24,586 bases of DNA from Beroe ovata (GCA_946803715.1 CAMPET010000416.1:4463-29048); one strand, 5' to 3'. Shown: positions 10,122 to 20,200, counted from the stretch's first letter. Made by a program: numbers and translations. The notes: a model not told the origin generated them from the sequence alone.

Positions 10122-13100
10122 GCAGTTCGATATCAGAGAAGGGCACACGTGTAGCTCAAGTGATTCAGGGTGTTCCAATGTCCTTGTTAAGCTATCACAG
10201 GCATCAGTAAGTGTGCTCTCATTACACGTGTGTCCTTTAATACTCGTGTTGTCAGAACGTGTCACAGTATCAGATAGTATGGTTTGTGTACTGTGTGTCT
10301 GTGTCTGTGTCTGTGTGTGTGTCTGTGTGTCTGTGTGTATGTGTGTCTGTGTGTATGTGTCTGTGTGTCTATGAACTACCATGTTTCAGGTGAAATGCAT
10401 CAACAGTAATCCCACTCGCACACAACTGATATGTGTAGGGGCTAGCGATGATATGGCTCGGGTATACGATAGACGGATGCTATCCCTCAATCACGTAGGG
10501 GTTGAATATCACCATCCTAATGATGACTGTGATACTATGTACTTTCACGTCACCATCTATTGATTTCTATCGTGATGTGCAGTCACAATGTACAACACAC
10601 CACTGCAGTAGTGTAAACCGCTGTAATATTCAGGGAGAGGAGACACCCCGAGCGCTGCACAGCTACCTCCCTGGACATCTGCTCTACAACGAGGACCCGG
10701 GCAACGAGGATAGGATATTCTCGGGACCGAGCATCACATGGGCAACATTCGACCCCACCGGGAATTATCTGCTCTGTAACATGGGCGGGGAACAGGTTAC
10801 CACTGATCATAGTGTAGGGGATATGATCTCTTTTCCTGGTGACATATATCCGGCCAAACCGACACAGCTACTAGCTGTGGCGGTTTTCTAGCTGAGCTAG
10901 AAAAGCGATGTACTAGATTGTAATTAATATTCCATAGATCTATCTATACGACGTTGAGGGAAAGGAAACAGTGATCAAACTACCCGAATCAGTTGATATT
11001 AACAGCGAGGGAAGGTAAGCAATATCTCGCTATGCGTCCCTCTCAATCCAGTGTATATTCACCCCGCTATAATTATACTGAATTCATTGTTTTCTCTCAG
11101 TGCAGAAGCCATAGTGGAATTTGACTCCCACACAGCTTTTCTCAAGAATGAGGGCAATCAGTTTTTCAATCAGAAGTTGTATGATCGCGCTGTATCACTC
11201 TACTCTCAATGTTTGGGTAAGTTGGGGTAATAAGTCGGTGATACCTAGGTCAGGAAGATGATAGGTTTTAAAAACAGAAAGTATGAAAAAGCAAGAATCA
11301 CTGGAAAAAACTGTTCCTTTCTTATGGCTGATCTGTCTGAAGATTCGATGATCGATTAAAAGCTGTAATCAACATATTTGGGTTCAATTGGCTGAACTTT
11401 GATCAATAATTTGGCTCTCGTTGGACTGTTCCTAATCACATGAACTTTGTTCTTCGCTCTAGCTCTGGAGCAAGTGACAGCTACGACACACGTCACGATG
11501 AATACAGCTGCGAATAAGCCACATCCCGCAATGAATGCTACTTTCCATGTTATATCCACTCCAAATAACACTGCCAACACCTCCTCGGATGTACAGTCAC
11601 CGTTACATACAGCACTGCTCGAACCACTGCTCGAACCTTGGTCAATCCCACTTTCCCCGTCATCAATCACTCCTTCATCTACATCAACATCAGTTGCTCC
11701 TTCATCAATATTCACTTCATCCGTTACCCCGTCATTGTTCCTGTCACTCTCTGCTGCTCTTCTCTCGCACTGAACTGCCCCAGTAGAGCTGGTCACGAGC
11801 CCAGGCGAGCAAGTATTACAATGACGTTGTCCCATGTCGGGTTGGAATGTATTTACTGGACAGGGTGCACATGTTGATGATCCGGTGGAGGATTGATAGC
11901 TCCCTGCAGGACATGCGACACAGTTTGTTGAGTTCTGGTACTCCCCGGCTCCACACTCTCTACACTCATTCCCCTCTGGCACACTGCCAGCTCCACACAG
12001 CAGCAGACATGACGTCGCTCCTGTGTCCACATTGTGAGGACACGGCAGACAGGATGTGGCGCCATTGCCAGGCTGGTAACTGCCTGGTGAGCACTGCTGA
12101 CACCACCGTGCCCCTGCCTGGTTTTGATAGCTTCCTGCTGGACACAGCTCACACTCACTGCTCCCTGTCGAACTGGCGTGAGAGCCGGCTGGACAGTCCC
12201 GGCAGTCATCACTCCCCTCATTGGGGGCGAATGTGCCGTGCGGGCACTCAGCACAGTACATGGCCCCCTCACTAGCAGCCACCCAGCCGGCTCTGCACGG
12301 CACACACTCCGTCGCTCCACGTCTCGGCTGCTCACTGCCTCGCGGACATTGGTAACAGCTCCTGTTCCCATACTCTGGCTTGTACGAGCCGGCCTCGCAT
12401 TGCTGACAGCCTCCCTGTCTGTTAGTGTAGCCTGGTGAACACTTCGTGGACCCACACGTCACGGGACTCAGACGATTCAAAACTGAAACAGGGGCAAAAT
12501 TTGCAGGGTTGGGACCATTTCAAAACACTCTTTTCATGCAGATATCATGCTTAAAACATGGGAAATTTAGCTTACCGATCAAGACTATAGTAGTCGTTAC
12601 AAACGTCATGGATTCATGTGTTTGCGCAGAGTTGAAAGATCAGAATTGAGGCGTGGATAAAGCGATGTCACTAGAAGTAGAATATAATCTGAAAACACAG
12701 GGGTTAGTGTAATGGGTTCATTTCCAATTCATTAGACCACATTCATGTGATACGATTCACGAATTGCAATGAGGAGTCGGCTATTAATGGTCCCAATAAG
12801 CCACTGGTCTTTTGTTCTTTGAGCGGTCACCAGGACCCGACCTAAGTGTTAGATCCAGGACAATTAGGTGAAACACTGTTGTCTGTAAAGTGGGTACCCC
12901 GGATATAGAATTCCTAAAGTCCTGTGTTTCACCTCCAGTCTATCATAGGTGGTGAGAAGTATATGCCTAGCACATTGCGAGCCATGAGGGATAATATATC
13001 ACGGTTCGTGTCCTGTATACCAGTATTGGCGGACAATTATCTCTGAGGTATCTCAGAGGTATGCCCATTTGACGGACAGTATAAACAATCAGTTCCACGA

Positions 13101-13795
13101 TTCTCAACTTATCCAATTCAAATTTATCGAAGCAGCAGCTACATTCATCACACTATCGTGATTGAGAGCTATCATTGAGGACAATGACGTGTTCCATGAC
13201 CAACAACCAGTAGCACAATAAATCCCCAGCGCGGTATCCACGGAGTGTAGTTCTACTGAACAACCGGGCCCAAGCCCTCCTGAACCGAGACTGGAAGGGG
13301 GACGCGTACGCAGCGCTAAGAGACTCCCTCACCGCTACTCGAATAGACCCGAACAACGAGAAGGCATACTTCAGACAGGTAGATTTATTAGCGAAATCAA
13401 GCTCTGTGGGACTGTGGGAGTCAATATGTGTGTACTGTTGGACTGTGGGAGTCAATATGTGTGTACTGTGGGACTGTGGGAGTCAATATGTGTGTACTGT
13501 GGGACTGTGGGAGTCAATATGTGTGACGTGTGTATGTAATTTTGCAGCTCGAGAGTTGATGTGTGTAAAACTGTATGCTGGTGTGTTTTTTAGTTTTTAC
13601 TGAGAGAGAGAGTCAATGTTTGTTCGTTAACCTTATTATTTGCTCAGATTAAGAGTTTGCACAGTTTGGGTTTCAATCATGCAGCCAGCAATTTGCTGAA
13701 GGATTTCAAAAGAAGGTTCCGGATTTCTTCCTTCGATAGCTCATACAAGTCTGTGTCAGAGAGCATTCACTCTGCCATAGAGAGCGGACATAAAG
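10122..13795 (+). CDS. WDTC1: WDTC1-like WD40/TPR protein, seven internal exons (5' and 3' ends missing)
   Basis: Exons: 10122-10206, 10390-10494, 10634-10795, 10938-11014, 11101-11216, 13230-13378, 13648-13795. All have AG/GT borders and compatible phases, giving about 280 continuous residues. The order matches WDTC1: a WD40 strand QFDIREG, then VKCINSNP...ICVGASDDMARVYDRRML, then YLPGHLLY, ITWATFDPTGNYLLCNMGGEQ joined to IYLYDVEG, then tetratricopeptide repeats FLKNEGNQFFNQKLYDRAVSLY, VVLLNNRAQALLNRDWKGDAY and LRDSLTATRIDPNNEKAYFRQ. WDTC1 is known as a substrate adaptor of the CUL4-DDB1 ubiquitin ligase, linked to fat and chromatin regulation. The N-terminal WD40 blades should lie left of 10122, where only satellite is present. 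The C-terminal blades are absent after the N at 13845. The 2013-bp intron 11217-13229 hosts an antisense gene. Confidence 0.9.
10293..10372 (+). repeat. GT-rich microsatellite in a WDTC1-like intron
   Basis: Interrupted (GT)n/(GTCT) tract just upstream of the acceptor of the second visible exon. It supplies a poor pyrimidine tract for that acceptor, which is nevertheless clear (atgtttcag). Confidence 0.9.
11356..12609 (-). CDS. Type I membrane protein with ephrin-receptor-like cysteine-rich repeats, nested in a WDTC1-like intron
   Basis: Two exons: 12609-12576 (ATG, 34 nt, donor gtaagc) and 12482-11356 (acceptor ccctgtttcag, stop TAA). Phases join exactly to give 386 residues. The start MTFVTTTIVLIVLNRLSPV is a signal peptide split by the intron, supporting this start. 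Residues about 20-253 carry roughly ten cysteine half-repeats of the pattern CxxCPxGxxxxxxGxxxC (CPAGSYQSSTGSSTC), typical of the GCC2/GCC3 (ephrin-receptor-like) family, abundant in sponges and other invertebrates. An acidic Ser/Gly stalk follows with DRNNDGVTDE (about 258-267), a thrombospondin-3/EF-hand-like calcium-binding loop. A transmembrane helix (about 323-349) and a short basic tail ending KYVDYSF complete it. Likely a cell-surface adhesion or receptor protein; its ligand is unknown. A three-codon upstream ORF ends inside the start codon. Confidence 0.85.
13411..13527 (+). repeat. 31-bp minisatellite, four copies
   Basis: Copies start at 13411, 13442, 13473 and 13504, each beginning ACTGTGGGAGTCAATATGTG; the last is truncated. 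It lies in a WDTC1-like intron, 33 bp after the donor at 13379. Confidence 0.95.
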
Positions 13796-13824
13796 GTTTA
13801 GATACAGAACTTACGTGCAGTTTC

Positions 13825-13844
13825 TGTGTGTGTGTGTGTGTGTG
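13825..13844 (+). repeat. (TG)n microsatellite ending at an N
   Basis: Pure TG run cut off by the N at 13845; its true length is unknown. Confidence 0.95.
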
Positions 13845-13845
13845 N
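13845..13845. other. Single N, probable collapsed assembly gap
   Basis: It follows the (TG)n tract inside the intron after the last recognisable WDTC1-like exon. The family's C-terminal WD40 exons are not found to its right. Confidence 0.6.
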
Positions 13846-13935
13846 TTACGTGCTCTATTTCACGGGCAATATATCAGTGTTCCTTAACTCCTTCATAAAG
13901 CCTGTCATTCTCTTCACAAGAGGGGCATCTCTCAG

Positions 13936-14135
13936 AGACTACCTCCGTTCAACGCTCTCCATGTCAAAAGGTGAGATCTGCACAGTTTTAATAATACTAT
14001 GTGTTTTGCCTCAGCTAAATATTGAGTATGGGAAATTTCCTAAGTTTCAAACTTTTCCTCAGGTTTCACATCCAGATAGACTTGAAAGACAAAGAGGATA
14101 AAGAAACTCAATTCCTCTCGGTTATCGATATGTAA
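13936..14135 (+). CDS. Possible last two exons of an unidentified gene
   Basis: A candidate exon at 13936-13970 (acceptor catctctcag, donor gtgaga) joins in phase to 14063-14135 (acceptor ttttcctcag). The second encodes FHIQIDLKDKEDKETQFL and ends at TAA. The splice signals are good, but the pieces are short, and other frames through the first exon also stay open for some distance. The sequence does not match the C-terminus I know for WDTC1 proteins. It could be the tail of a lineage-specific WDTC1 isoform or of another gene on the far side of the gap. Confidence 0.35.
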
Positions 14136-15953
14136 CGTACTATGATTTGATTGACCCTATACGATTTTGTACACTCAAAAACACAAGAGCACTATAATCA
14201 AACCTGCAGAACCGTTACTGGAACACTGATATAACTTTTCTATATGATGTTGGTGAAACGGTTCTGATTCCTACTGATTCTCGTAACTCATTTCATCATG
14301 AAAATTATGATCATCATATTTATGAGTTCTCATGTGAATGATAATCTAGGTACTGCAATCAATTGATTATCACAGTTTATCTGTAAAAACTATTAACTGG
14401 TTCATATAATAGAAAAGAATGTGATATGTTGTGTGGAAATTCGTTAATCTTGAGACATCATCTAACTGGGGCTTAATTTGCAGCTGTAAATATAATCGTT
14501 TCATCGAGGTTTTGTTAAGTTCTCTCGTTGAATATAGGTAATCAATGATCAATATATTGAGGCTTTGGTTCCTATATGGGTTGAAAATTAAGAAATTACT
14601 GCTGATCCCTTTGATGGATTTGCTTTTATTTAATTTTTCTGGGTTTTATCTTAAAGTTAATGCATTTTATCTTTAATGGAATTCTGCTGTCTCAGACGAT
14701 CTTTAAAATTTATTATTGTATTCATTGATTTCAGAGTTTTAATCTATCATGTTATTTATTCAAAACAATGTTTTTATGTTCAATGAGCATTTTTTTGTTA
14801 TATGTTTGATTGTATCGCAGCTTTTTATGTTAAATTGTTAATTTTACCTTCTATTCTTAAATAATTCACACTTAATACAGTCTTTCCTTAATCTCATGGA
14901 GAGTAGATGGCTCAATGAAACAGCTGGTATATGGATGTTTCAAAATTTCGATATTTTATTCCGATATTATATATGATCAAACCAAAAATTTTCATTTCCC
15001 CACCAGATTTCATTTTCAGATTTGAGCTGAGTTCAGATCATCAATGATAAGTACCTTTATATACTGTCCTGGATATCAAGATCCAGCTCGTCTCCCAATA
15101 ACCACACGTGCAGAAGATATATCTATCTTATACTCAAGACAAGGTTATACAATATCAGACATACCAGAATAACGCATATTTTACGGCTTATCATGTTAAA
15201 GCATTCGTTAGAACAGAGACCTTCAATATTTCAATTGAGTAATGTGCAAAGACCGAAATTCTCAATGATAGCATCAGAATGCAGATATCCGATATTTCTT
15301 CCCCAATCGTGGACTGGTGAACGGAATAGGATGTTCATTCAGACACTATGATAGAAATATAACAACAAATCTATAAACTACTCAGATTCTAATTTTCAGA
15401 GCTGTGTGTGAATATAGGTAGGTGATAAACGATAATTTTAACACGGGTTTCCAGAGTCACCTGACTCGAGCATGAACACTATTGAGATCATTTACCCATC
15501 TACTCTTTGAACAGGTATGGATCTCATATATTGGATGAAATGAACGTCTTTATCATCCTCTCACGCGTTTTTCGAATCATTCATAAAGGAGCAGCAGTTG
15601 GTGAAGGAGAACATCTAACTCTCATTGCTTGGAAAACTTGGGATGTTGCTTTCCCAAGTTTTGCTTTTTGTTTAATAATGTAACACAATCCCTCGTACGG
15701 TGCCTACCATCTGTACCTATATATTGTCTTTGATCAGTATTATTGGAACTGCATTTGTTTGAAATCGAATGCCATGCAATGGCATACTCTCGTCTTGTAT
15801 TATAGGATTAGGAATTTATATTTAAAGGGAAATGGGCTCTTCGATGTGTTTTAGCATTATAACTGCCTTTGAAAAATCAAATATTCTTGACTCCACAGCA
15901 AGACGAATTAGATAGTGGTTCCTGGGTACTATAGTCAGTGACTAGCACAAAAC
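14136..15953. other. AT-rich intergenic region
   Basis: No exon, RNA gene or transposon end is recognised. A perfect short hairpin lies at 15633-15662. The right end should contain the receptor gene promoter, but I see no clear TATA box or initiator. Confidence 0.6.
15633..15662. repeat. Hairpin, 11-bp perfect stem, 8-nt loop
   Basis: AAAACTTGGGA at 15633-15643 pairs with TCCCAAGTTTT at 15652-15662. It lies about 290 bp upstream of the receptor start codon. No known family recognised. Confidence 0.9.
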
Positions 15954-18859
15954 ATGGGTTACAATATCAAGGACAGTCCATGCTTGGACGCAAACATAAC
16001 AGAGACATGCGACTTTCTCATTGCTAATGTAAGTGATCATTCTTCAGTGATAACTGATATATCGTCAGATATTATGTAGGTGTTAATAACGTCGTGCAAT
16101 TGTAAAGAGGTTTTTCAGTACCTATAATAACGTATATGTATTGGCCAAGGGAGTACATACTGTGCATTTCCTGTAGATTTGATAACTAAATGGGATTGAG
16201 GGAGGAGAGAAAGTGGCAAACCGTGACCTGTCTTGGGGCATGAAATTGAATTTGATCCCTTTTTTACTGAGAATTATTGCCAATTCCCCTCAGGGTACCT
16301 GCTTGTTCATTATTGGACTACTTGGGACTATAATGAGTTCATTCACCATCTACTGCCTCTTATTCCATGTGAAACTGCCTTATTGTCAGGTAATTTCAAC
16401 TGCTCTGTACCTTCTGATCATTTCTACGATTTACGTTTAACTCAATTATCAGATAACAACTAATCTGAATTATAAGCTTATCACGATTTCCATTTCAGAA
16501 TTTCTTCATTCTGAACGTGGCAGTGAGTGATATTTTGATAGCAGTGATCGGAATTTTCCGTGGCCTGGGAATATTGAATGCCAACTACGTTGGAATCGAT
16601 GATAATGGTATCTTGACTTGGTGGTGCTACATGTACACAATTATGGCTAATTCAATCTGGTGAGATTTGTGTCCTATAAATCCATCCATTAGCCATAATG
16701 TCAAGAGTTGCATGGAGTCTGTCAATAACCTATAAGTTTTCAATCTACATGGTATTTTTAGTGTCAATGGTGTCAATGTTAGTGTCAATGGTGTCAATAA
16801 GTGTTCAATGTACATGGTTTTGTTAGTGTCAATGGTGTCAGCGGTCTGAGATGATGTAGCTAAATTTAGGCCCTAAATTGTTGTTAGTTATCCGAGGTGG
16901 TGTCAAGCTTATCGTGTTGCGGTGTGTGAAAGAGGGATTTTTTGTCAGTTTGATGTGAAATAGCTCGTTCTCATGGAAGTAGTGTCAGCTACATGTTCAC
17001 TTCATTGCAGGATGGCAGCCATTCCTGTTCTGGTTCCCCTCACATTTGACAGATTTGTGGCAGTTGTCTTTTCGCTACACTACAAGCGAATCATTAACAC
17101 ATTCACGGCAAAGATAATGGTAGCTCTAACTTGGATTCCGATTCTCATGCTGCTGATGTACGACTCTTTAACCTATGCCATGGGAACAACCGAGGTAATC
17201 TACATTTTCTCCTGTTCAGCTCGACAAAAACTTTCAGAGCTTTGAAATTCTACAATTCTCGGAAATTTTGGGTGGTAGCCATGTAAATTCTTAAATTACG
17301 AAGAAAGCTTGTTATTATCAAAAATGGATTACAAAGAAAATTCGTGATCCTTGCCTTGGAAAGTGATTAAATGTCTTAGGACATAAAATTGCAATTTTTC
17401 TGAACCCTAGCTCATGAATTAGTGAATTCCAGAAAAGGAGACTTGCTGGTTACATTTTTTTGAATAACTGCTGTCATTTTCAGATTGCATATCAGAAGAA
17501 CTACCACAGATGTGTGATAGAGACCAACAGATCCTGGAAGCCGGTCATTTTTCTCATTACCCCGTTCCTCACCATCCTCGTGATGTATGTGGCGATCCTC
17601 TTCTTTGTCAAGAAAGCCGGGGCGGAAACCAAAAAGTTGCTGGTAAGACTCAACATTTTTTGGATAGTTGAAATATCTCGATGATGCTGTTTAGTTCTAG
17701 TTCTACGTTTCAAATTTAGTATTCACCTTGAAAGTATAATTATCTCTGAAACGCTCCACCTTGCAATAAGGTCCACCTTGCAATAAGGTCACGATAACTC
17801 GGTTCCACAAGTTCACATGCTAGCGTCTGTATGTGACGTTAATCGTGAATTATGACTACTGTATATTACATTCGAATACTTAGTCAAGTACTGAGGTACC
17901 CGTACTGTTATAGGTATTGATGTTTCACCGAAATACGGTCACAGAAATTGGTATATTTCACAGAAATGGTGCAGCTAATCTAGGGTACCTGCAATTCACC
18001 AGATAACTCCCAGAATATTTCAGATAATGTCTACCGCAATCATTGGAACTGGGCTTATTGCATACACGCCTGACACACTCCTCATCACTTTTAGGGTATG
18101 TTGAACTGAATTATTCATGGGTTGAACAGAATGATTGGGTATACAAAATTTTAATAAAAACAAAAGAAACTTTAAGAAAGCCCTTCTCGAATACTTTATC
18201 ACACAACTAGAAAAGAAAATATTATTCTGATGTGAAGTTCCTGTGAACATTATCATTTCCTAACTTCAGGTTACAATGACCTATGAAGCAGCACAGATCA
18301 CCACAGTGACACTCTACTACATGAACAGTATCTGGAACCCTATCATTTATTTCTGTACCAATAGATACACACGAAGAGACCTTGCAGGTATGATCACGGT
18401 TAATCAGGGCCTTGTCTTACATTTCATTCAGTTTGATGGTCGACTTTTTGGCCAACCGATCCTACTTCATGAAAACAGTACCTACTGGATGACCAGCCGA
18501 CACCACTTTGTTTCTTGTTGACAGAATCGATTTTCTTTTCTTCATAGCTGCAGTCGAGAGAACGAAATCGATATTTTGGAGAGTGCAATAGTTAAGACTT
18601 CACGAACATCCCCAATATAAAGTGAGCATCATACTTTGAATATATTATACATGCCCTGCCCTTTATCCAGCCACTAAATTACTCAGCCACCAAGCTCGGG
18701 AGGAAGATTGTGAAATGTGTGTACGGCGAGGAAGGGTACATGAAGGGCCGTAGCTCCACAGCGGCGAGCGACTTGCCCTCTTCCTCTTACTCCGCAAAGG
18801 CTACGTACGAGGTGAGCGTTGCTAAGGGCAACGAGGACGGTCTTGTTCGTGTGGAATGA
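15954..18859 (+). CDS. Rhodopsin-class (class A) G protein-coupled receptor, complete, eight exons
   Basis: Exons: 15954-16028, 16294-16389, 16499-16659, 17011-17194, 17484-17642, 18024-18095, 18270-18387, 18687-18859. All have GT-AG borders and matching phases, totalling 345 residues. N14 is a glycosylation sequon (NIT). TM2 carries NVAVSD (D68 = 2.50). C100 (3.25) is exactly 24 residues before D124-R125-F126, a DRF variant of DRY. TM4 has W (ALTWIP). C182 in loop 2 can pair with C100. TM5 has P199 and Y207 (5.50, 5.58). TM6 has P241 in AYTPD, with Tyr where most receptors have the 6.48 Trp. TM7 ends NPIIY (272-276). A 1.50 Asn is not evident. The position of the retinal-binding Lys in TM7 is Tyr, so it is not an opsin. 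The Ser-rich tail may be phosphorylated. The ligand cannot be told from sequence. Confidence 0.92.
16738..16842 (+). repeat. Short degenerate tandem repeat in a receptor intron
   Basis: Repeated GTGTCAATG units (for example TTAGTGTCAATGGTGTCAAT more than once) in the intron between receptor exons 3 and 4. Copies are imperfect. Confidence 0.75.
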
Positions 18860-19308
18860 TCGCTATGAGTGTGCGTCGCTCAGTCATACGAACATTTAAA
18901 CTTGCGATACAGCTGTTAACTAGTGACTCATACTATTTGATGAAGGAATTATAATTAGTAGTTGAATGATGTGTTAATGAGTGATCGATGAAAAATTTGT
19001 TTGCGATCGATTAGGTAGTGATTACGCTCATTAAGTCATTTTTGATCGGAGGGATTTCGATTAAAGAGCTGTCCTTTGTTTAAGAAAGAACTGGCATGGA
19101 TACGATAATGATTTCATTTCCTCAATTTTACTATGCAGATTGCTCGTTCATCGTTCTTTTCACGTTCAGTTTCTCGTAACTAAGAATGTGTGGACCATGA
19201 TGAAGGAGAGCTGAATATACAATTCAAACGGTTATAAGCGTTCTAAACTTAAAGTTATACTTAGGATTTGTACACATTGTCCGTTGACTCACTATAAGTA
19301 TACTGATA

Positions 19309-19429
19309 TTGTCAGATTTTATCTGACCTCAGTTTCTCGCGCGCGGCGCGCGCGCCTTCATCGAAGGCCTGTTTCGGCCTTCGATGAAGGCGCGCTCGCG
19401 CGAGAAACAGGTCAGGTAACATCTGACAA
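19309..19429. mobile_element. Palindromic MITE, family A copy 1 (121 bp, 8-bp TSD)
   Basis: Ends are TTGTCAG and CTGACAA. The whole element folds into a near-perfect hairpin around CTTCGATGAAGG with GC-rich arms. It is flanked by an exact 8-bp direct repeat TACTGATA (19301-19308 and 19430-19437), the target duplication. An 8-bp duplication fits hAT-type transposition; superfamily is inference. No coding capacity. Confidence 0.85.
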
Positions 19430-19505
19430 TACTGATATGAGTCGGCGACTATTGGATTTGGACCACTATGGCGGATCAGGAGGCTCACCTGGAATTTTAT
19501 CTCTG

Positions 19506-19725
19506 AAAAATGGAATTTGACCCTTCTGCTCCGCACGTGGATCACAGGGCTCATCTTAGGTGAGCCTTCTGATCCACGTGGCGCTTCTCTGGGGTCAAGT
19601 CAAAATTCGATGATCACTCAAATCCAATTTGACCGGCCCAGGGAAGCGCAACGTGGATCAGAAGGGTCACCTAAGTGAACTCGGTGATCCACGTGTATGG
19701 ATCAGGAGGGTCAAATTCTATTTTT
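19506..19725. mobile_element. Palindromic MITE-like element, family B
   Basis: Outer arms pair at 19506-19528 and 19703-19725 (aatttgacccttctg against caggagggtcaaatt). Inside lie two further hairpins built from a shared CACGTGGATCA core (about 19534-19581 and 19650-19696). No target duplication found with confidence. Non-coding. Confidence 0.65.
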
Positions 19726-19742
19726 CCGTGTGAACTCCAAGT

Positions 19743-20012
19743 CACATGAGTCACACTTTCGTCTTTCCCATGCATGCAATAATATTATGTATCCTTGTCA
19801 GATGTTACCTGACCTGTTTCTCGCGCGAGCGCGCCTTCATGTTTCGGCCTTCGATGAAGGCGCGCGCGCCGCGCGCGAGAAACTGAGGTCAGATAAAATC
19901 TGACAAATGTATCCAATTTACCAATTATCTCACCGAAGTTGGAGTGAGATAATTGCCAATTGGATACATAATATTATTGCGTGCATGAGACAGTGTGACT
20001 CTCACTCATGTG
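19743..20012. mobile_element. Long inverted-repeat element (family C) interrupted by a family A insertion
   Basis: The outer arms CACATGAG (19743-19750) and CTCATGTG (20005-20012), then GCAATAATATTATGTATCC (about 19776-19794) and its reverse complement near 19958-19978, define a palindrome. The centre near 19935 has stems tatctcac and gtgagata. Removing the family A element at 19795-19906 plus one copy of its duplication restores a continuous left arm. Non-coding. Confidence 0.75.
19795..19906. mobile_element. Palindromic MITE, family A copy 2 (112 bp, 8-bp TSD), nested
   Basis: Same TTGTCAG...CTGACAA ends as copy 1, in reverse orientation, with about 10 bp missing from the hairpin loop. Exact 8-bp target duplication ATGTATCC at 19787-19794 and 19907-19914. 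It sits inside one arm of family C, so it is younger than that element. Confidence 0.88.
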
Positions 20013-20017
20013 GCGGC

Positions 20018-20097
20018 GTGGCGCGCGCAAAACCGAATGCTTAATTGAGCAAAATAGGTCTGTCTCAAAACATTTGCATTGCATTTGCGCTCGCCAC
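20018..20097. repeat. Short imperfect terminal inverted repeat element
   Basis: The arms at 20018-20034 (GTGGCGCGCGCAAAACC) and 20081-20097 (reverse complement GTGGCGAGCGCAAATGC) are imperfect. It may be a further MITE remnant; no target duplication seen. Confidence 0.35.
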
Positions 20098-20160
20098 ACG
20101 ACTCCCACTCCCATTCCATTTCCAAAATGCGGCCGGTATGCTGTTCCGCCGTTCCGGCCA

Positions 20161-20200
20161 CGCTGCATGACCCAAATACTCCGCGCAGCGTGCGCGGCGC
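20161..20200. repeat. Dispersed GC-rich repeat, copy 2
   Basis: Matches the copy near 3485 through TGACCCAAATACTCCGCGC, in the same orientation, with diverged GC-rich flanks. Confidence 0.6.

Noticed and set aside
7408-10374. Three overlapping plus-strand ORFs of 888-988 codons
   Set aside because: They are translations of the 14-bp satellite in its three frames, all yielding the same cyclic peptide. There is no start context and no other coding sign.
11447-12455. Several overlapping ORFs on both strands
   Set aside because: They are other-frame readings of the Cys-rich membrane protein gene, which alone has signal peptide, repeats and splice agreement.
13153-13455. Minus-strand 100-codon ORF
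   Set aside because: It is antisense to the WDTC1-like TPR exon at 13230-13378 and to the 31-bp minisatellite.
15954-18859. Opsin identity for the receptor
   Set aside because: The TM7 residue six positions before the NPIIY Asn is Tyr, not the retinal-binding Lys.
19284-19903. ORFs of 68-80 codons with RARARLHRRP-type peptides
   Set aside because: They are translations of the palindromic MITE arms, which explains why the same peptide appears on both strands.
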